A stretch of 9,406 nucleotides of DNA, taken from Thermoleophilia bacterium. GTDB lineage: Bacteria; Actinomycetota; Thermoleophilia; Miltoncostaeales; Miltoncostaeaceae. The translations under genes and the position numbers were made by a program. Location: assembly GCA_016463385.1 (NCBI GenBank), contig JAEMRL010000071.1, forward strand, positions 1-9,406, read 5' to 3'. The notes under the pieces were generated by a model. It did not search any database. It was not told the origin of the DNA and saw nothing but the letters and a program-made list of their open reading frames with translations. Of the stretch, positions 6,345-9,406 are shown one piece after another. How positions within the stretch are numbered: the first letter of the stretch is position 1; each line of letters begins with the position of its first letter.

Positions 6345-6370
6345 TCGCCACCCACGAGAAGGAGACGGAC

Positions 6371-6808
6371 ATGGCCACGATGACATCCGCGCGGGAGATC
6401 GTCGATTCGTACCGCGCGGCCTGGAACGCGCACGATCCGGACGCATGCGCCGAGCACTTCACACCGGACGGCGTCCGGCGCTGGATGGTCGTCAACAACC
6501 CGGCGGTGCACAGCCCCGACCGCTTCGAGGGGCGCGAGGACATCGCCGAGGGCATCCGGGCGTTCATGGAGAACACGCCGGACCTGCGCGTCGAGCTCGG
6601 CGCCTACGCCGAGGGTGAGGACGGGGCCATCTTCGAGTGGACGGTCCTCGGAACCCACACCGGCGCCTGGGGCGACTGGCAGGGGCAGGGCGAGGAGCTG
6701 GAGCTGCCCGGCGTCTCGGTGCTCCGCGTGGTCGACGGGAGGATCGCCGAGGAGAAGATGTTCTTCGACCCGGACATGATGGCCCGCAACTGGAGGCCGC
6801 CGGCCTGA
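6371..6808 (+). CDS. NTF2/SnoaL-like family protein (145 aa)
   Basis: This is a small soluble alpha+beta barrel protein of the SnoaL/NTF2-like superfamily, which includes isomerases, cyclases and hydrolases as well as binding proteins. The N-terminal helix with AREIVDSYRAAWNAHD (7-22) and FTPDGV is the usual signature. It is followed by GREDIAEGIRAFMENTPDL, a GTHTGAWGDWQGQG loop, and the final strand pair ending VVDGRIAEEKMFFD. Length matches a complete single domain. The ATG start has AAGGAG six bases upstream. No specific substrate can be read from the sequence. Related proteins act on small carbon skeletons, but many have no known role. It is divergent from the SRPBCC gene, and its stop is one base from the end of the convergent membrane-protein gene. 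Confidence 0.9.
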   Translation: MATMTSAREIVDSYRAAWNAHDPDACAEHFTPDGVRRWMVVNNPAVHSPDRFEGREDIAEGIRAFMENTPDLRVELGAYAEGEDGAIFEWTVLGTHTGAWGDWQGQGEELELPGVSVLRVVDGRIAEEKMFFDPDMMARNWRPPA

Positions 6809-6809
6809 G

Positions 6810-8216
6810 CTACCGCCCGGTGAGCGCGTCCGCGAGGGCGGGCGCGCTCGCGCGGGCACCCTCCTGCGGGGGCCGCCTGGCGACGTCGCGGCGCGCCGAG
6901 CGGTAGGCGAGCGCGGCCGCCGCCACGGCGCCCGCGGTCCATGCCCCGTGGAGCACCCAGGTCATCGGAGTGACGTCGAGGTAGTCCGGCAGCAGGACGG
7001 CCCACGCACGGTAGAGGGGGTTCCCGGTGTCCTGGAGGTTCACGACCCACGTGAGGTCGCCCCACACGGCCTCCGCCGCCACCCATGCCTGGGCGATGAC
7101 GCCGATGGCGCCGAGGCCGAGGGCGACGCCGAGCCGGCGGCCGCCCTCGCGGGCCCACCAGGCGATCGCCACCACCGCCAGCGGCAGCACCACGACGAGC
7201 TGGCGCCCGGGGAACCACCAGCCCTGCATCGTCAGCGCGACGAAGGTGGCGACGAACCAGCCGGCGGCCAGCGGCAGCGCGATGGCCGCGCCCCCCCGGG
7301 GGCGCCGGGCCGCCATCGCCCCGAGAGCGGGCACCAGGAGGAGCCAGGCCGGCTGCCAGGCGGCGATGCCGAAGTCGCGGTCCACGAGCAGGCCCACGAT
7401 CCGGCGCGAGCGCCCGGCGTAGTCGGGGTCGGACCCCACCACCGTGAGCTGCCCGTCGACGAAGAAGGCCCCCGCCGCGTAGGGGGTCGCGCCCCCGTAG
7501 AGGGCGTGGTGTGCCACGACGTAGACCACGGCGGCGAGCACCAGCCCGGCGCCGAGCCCGATCGCCGCGCCCGTCCGGCGGTCCCGGGCCAGCCGCCAGA
7601 GCGCCAGCCCCGCGAGGGCGGCGGCGACCGGCGCGTACTTCACCGACAGCCACGGCAGGGCGACCACCGCCACCGCCAGCACGATCAGCCCGGCCCGTCC
7701 CATCCGGCCGGTGAGCGCCGCGACGGCGATCGCGACGACCAGCGCCGCGACGATCTCGGGATAGACCTGCGATCCGTACGCCGCCAGGGGCGCCGAGGCG
7801 GCCAGCACGCCCACCACGCCGGCCGCGGGCATCACCGGCACGTCGAACCGGCGCACGGCGATCCACAGGGTCAGCGCCGCGAGCGCCGCCGCCGCGGCGC
7901 AGAGCACCAGCTTGGCGAGGACCCAGCCCCCGAGGGCCGCCGGCACGGCGAGCAGGACGGGTAGGAGGGGGTCGTGCGGCTCCACCAGGCGCCCGCCGTC
8001 GCCGGCCGCCGCCTGGGGCGCGAGGTCGAGCGCGTGGAACGGGCGATAGGCGCCCTCGCGGAATTCGTCGGCGACGTCGAGGTCACCGTCCTCGGCCAGC
8101 GAGATGGCCGTCAGCAGGTAGTGCGGCTCGTCGGCGGTCGTCTGGGCGCCGAACGTCGCCGGGGCGCCGATCCCCGCGACCGCCGCGGCGAACGCGACCA
8201 GGGCCACCAGCGCCAT
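6810..8216 (-). CDS. Polytopic membrane protein, GT-C glycosyltransferase-like (468 aa)
   Basis: About ten hydrophobic segments are visible, including roughly residues 1-20, 84-120, 129-168, 174-205, 215-238, 286-303, 309-330, 338-354, 362-383 and 420-438. The first extracytoplasmic loop contains TADEPHYLLTA (27-37), with an adjacent Asp-Glu (29-30). It is followed by an acidic stretch and HDPLLPVLLAVP (81-92). This arrangement, plus WWFPGRQLVVVLPL (333-346), resembles GT-C enzymes, which transfer sugars from polyprenyl-phosphate donors outside the membrane. The catalytic role of the DE pair and the acceptor are inferred. A basic, alanine-rich tail (440-468) is probably cytoplasmic. ATG at 8216 is the start used. 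The nearest purine-rich site, GGGAGA, is rather far upstream and sits in a hairpin, so the start is less sure. The permease gene ends 26 bases upstream on the same strand, so co-transcription is likely. Confidence 0.85.
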   Translation of the reverse strand: MALVALVAFAAAVAGIGAPATFGAQTTADEPHYLLTAISLAEDGDLDVADEFREGAYRPFHALDLAPQAAAGDGGRLVEPHDPLLPVLLAVPAALGGWVLAKLVLCAAAAALAALTLWIAVRRFDVPVMPAAGVVGVLAASAPLAAYGSQVYPEIVAALVVAIAVAALTGRMGRAGLIVLAVAVVALPWLSVKYAPVAAALAGLALWRLARDRRTGAAIGLGAGLVLAAVVYVVAHHALYGGATPYAAGAFFVDGQLTVVGSDPDYAGRSRRIVGLLVDRDFGIAAWQPAWLLLVPALGAMAARRPRGGAAIALPLAAGWFVATFVALTMQGWWFPGRQLVVVLPLAVVAIAWWAREGGRRLGVALGLGAIGVIAQAWVAAEAVWGDLTWVVNLQDTGNPLYRAWAVLLPDYLDVTPMTWVLHGAWTAGAVAAAALAYRSARRDVARRPPQEGARASAPALADALTGR

Positions 8217-8225
8217 CGCCGCGCC

Positions 8226-8244
8226 GAGGCGGATCTCCCGCCTC
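8226..8244 (-). other. Hairpin spanning the permease stop codon, before the GT-C-like gene
   Basis: On the minus-strand transcript GAGGCGG, loop GAGAT and CCGCCTC form a perfect 7-bp stem. It overlaps two bases of the permease stop codon (8243-8245) and ends nine bases before the ATG at 8216. It covers the only Shine-Dalgarno-like sequence there. There is no T-run, so it looks more like a translation or processing element than a terminator. This is inference from sequence. Confidence 0.4.
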
Positions 8245-9406
8245 AGGAGAACTCCCGCTCGCGACGGACCACCAGCAGCCAGGTCAGCACCCCCGAGAGC
8301 ACCACCAGGACCAGGGCGGCGAGGCTGGCGTCGGCCCAGAAGGCGTCCTCCGCCGCGCTCCAGATCCGCGTCGCGAGCGTCGGGAACCCGGCGGGGGCGA
8401 GGAGCAGGGTCACCGGCAGCTCCTTCATCGCCGACAGCAGCACCAGGCCCGCGCCGGCGGCGAGCCCCGGCGCCATCAGCGGCAGGTCGACCGAGAGCAG
8501 ACGCGACAGGCGCCCGCGGCCGAGCGTGCGGGCCGCGTCGTCGAGCGCCCGCGGTACCCCGGTGACCGCGATGCGCGCCGGTCCGAGGGCGAGGGCGCCG
8601 AAGTGGAGCGCGTAGGCGCCCACCAGCAGGGGGAGCGTCTGGTAGAGCGCACCGACCGCGCCGGGGCTGTTGAGCGTCCAGAAGGCCAGAGCGAGCGCGA
8701 TCACGATGCCGGGGAGCGCGAAGCCGCCGGTGATCAGGGCGTCCGCGGCCGAGCCCAGCCGGCCGCGGTGGCGCCCCGTGAGGAAGGCCACCGGGAGAAC
8801 CACGGCGACGGCCACGATCGCGGCCAGGCCGCTCGCCAGCGAGGTGTTGAGCGCGGGCTCGACGAGCCGGTCCGGGTTCGCGATCAGCGACGACGGCCGC
8901 GACGACCCCTCGGCCGCGCCGCGCACGGTCCAGTAGCCGAGCACCGCGACGGGGGCCACCAGCGCGAGCGTCAGCAGGCCGCCGACGAAGGCCAGCGCCG
9001 GCCCGCGCCAGCGTCCCAGCCCGATCAGCAGGGCGCCGCCCTCGCGCCGGACGTCGCTGCGCACGGCCCCGGCCACCGAGCGCTGGCCGATCACGACGAC
9101 GATCGCCAGGACGCCGAGAGCCAGGCTGAGCGCGGCGGCGACCGGCGGGTCGACCAGGCGATTCGCGTAGATCGCGCGCGTCAGGGTGTCGTAGCGCAGG
9201 AGCTGCACGGCGCCGAAGTCGGCGACCACATAGAGGAACACCAGCAGCCCGCCGGCGGCGATCGCCGCCCGGGTCTGCGGGAGGACCACGGTGAGGAAGG
9301 TCGCCCGGGGCCCGCTGCCGAGCAGACGCGCCGACTCCTCCATCGCCGGCGAGAGCTGACGCAGCCGGGCCGCGACCGGCAGGTAGACGTAGGGGTAGGT
9401 CAGCAG
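8243..9406 (-). CDS. Iron(III)-type ABC transporter permease, 5'-partial (387 aa visible)
   Basis: This is the inner-membrane channel subunit of a binding-protein-dependent importer of the FbpB/SfuB kind, where two permease domains are fused in one chain of about 500-550 residues. The frame is open to the window edge, and the visible part begins LLTYPYVYLP, the segment just before the first EAA loop. Perhaps 120-160 N-terminal residues are therefore missing. The first EAA loop is EESARLLG...LP (visible residues 23-43). The second is LDDAARTLG...LP (288-309), which contacts the ATPase. MKELPVTLLL followed by GFPTLATRIW (327-349) is a strong marker of the iron-transport branch, although related members move thiamine, sulphate or phosphonate-like solutes. 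Several hydrophobic segments separate the loops. The ATPase and binding protein would be expected upstream, beyond the right edge. The downstream gene is the GT-C-like protein. Confidence 0.92.
   Translation of the reverse strand: MLTYPYVYLPVAARLRQLSPAMEESARLLGSGPRATFLTVVLPQTRAAIAAGGLLVFLYVVADFGAVQLLRYDTLTRAIYANRLVDPPVAAALSLALGVLAIVVVIGQRSVAGAVRSDVRREGGALLIGLGRWRGPALAFVGGLLTLALVAPVAVLGYWTVRGAAEGSSRPSSLIANPDRLVEPALNTSLASGLAAIVAVAVVLPVAFLTGRHRGRLGSAADALITGGFALPGIVIALALAFWTLNSPGAVGALYQTLPLLVGAYALHFGALALGPARIAVTGVPRALDDAARTLGRGRLSRLLSVDLPLMAPGLAAGAGLVLLSAMKELPVTLLLAPAGFPTLATRIWSAAEDAFWADASLAALVLVVLSGVLTWLLVVRREREFS

Larger units (their letters stand above)
6206..6370. other. Divergent intergenic control region
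   Basis: These 165 bases separate the SRPBCC and NTF2-like starts. The region holds the minus-strand ribosome site (6213-6218), a 6-bp hairpin GCTGCC/GGCAGC at 6255-6273, the 18-bp palindrome at 6327-6344 and the plus-strand ribosome site AAGGAG (6359-6364). I could not identify a convincing -35/-10 pair in either direction. On the minus strand, GAATACGGAT around 6232-6241 is the only AT-richer candidate. Confidence 0.6.

Noticed and set aside
6206..6859. N-terminal extension of the SRPBCC frame up to 6859
   Set aside because: The extension runs through the divergent control region and antisense to the NTF2-like gene. A Shine-Dalgarno site with seven-base spacing places the start at GTG 6205.
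6604..7866. 420-codon minus-strand frame overlapping the membrane protein and the NTF2-like gene
   Set aside because: It is Arg/Gly-rich and frame-shifted relative to a clear polytopic membrane protein on the same strand.
6948..7964. 338-codon plus-strand frame opposite the GT-C-like gene
   Set aside because: It is His/Arg/Pro-rich, the typical reverse complement of alanine/valine/leucine-rich membrane protein coding, with no ribosome site or domain.
1..9406. Mobile element, CRISPR array, tRNA/rRNA genes or an anti-phage system
   Set aside because: I saw no transposase, integrase, direct-repeat array, tRNA-like cloverleaf or nuclease/defence domain on either strand. All sizeable frames are explained by the genes listed.

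Overview
The window is very GC-rich DNA (roughly 70% or more by eye). It is densely coded, with GTG starts and at least one promoter placed for leaderless transcription. The DnaE sequence, the style of the secreted protein and the promoter layout suggest a high-GC actinobacterium. The polymerase motif PDIDTDFAVAGRDRV differs from the PDIDIDFDDRRRGE form I recall from mycobacterial DnaE1. I therefore lean towards a deep-branching lineage such as Thermoleophilia/Solirubrobacterales, but this is inference, not proof. I see no tRNA, rRNA, CRISPR array, insertion sequence or phage gene. The region reads as ordinary chromosome.

Layout: (1) 1-3387 (+) is the replicative DNA polymerase III alpha subunit, dnaE, missing only its first dozen or so residues. 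(2) 3476-3868 (+) is a small cysteine-rich protein of unknown function with its own -35/-10 promoter. (3) 3939-4769 (+) is a secreted four-cysteine protein of unknown function, preceded by a hairpin and a promoter. (4) 4798-5568 (+) is a methylthioadenosine/purine nucleoside phosphorylase family enzyme, apparently translated from a leaderless mRNA. (5) 5573-6205 (-) is a membrane-anchored SRPBCC-fold protein, convergent with the phosphorylase. (6) A 165-base divergent intergenic region (6206-6370) holds a perfect 18-bp palindrome. (7) 6371-6808 (+) is an NTF2/SnoaL-like protein. (8) 6810-8216 (-) is a polytopic membrane protein with GT-C glycosyltransferase-like features. (9) 8243-9406 (-) is the C-terminal two thirds or so of an iron(III)-type ABC transporter permease, which runs off the right edge and lies 26 bp upstream of the GT-C-like gene.

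The genes do not form one obvious pathway. dnaE and the phosphorylase are housekeeping (replication; nucleoside or methylthioadenosine salvage). The permease and the GT-C-like gene may be co-transcribed. The SRPBCC and NTF2-like genes share a divergent control region. I found no convincing new multi-gene system. The points most worth a second look are the palindrome, the cysteine-rich orphan with its unusual start region, the altered base-pocket motif of the phosphorylase, the leaderless start, and the hairpin at the permease/GT-C junction.
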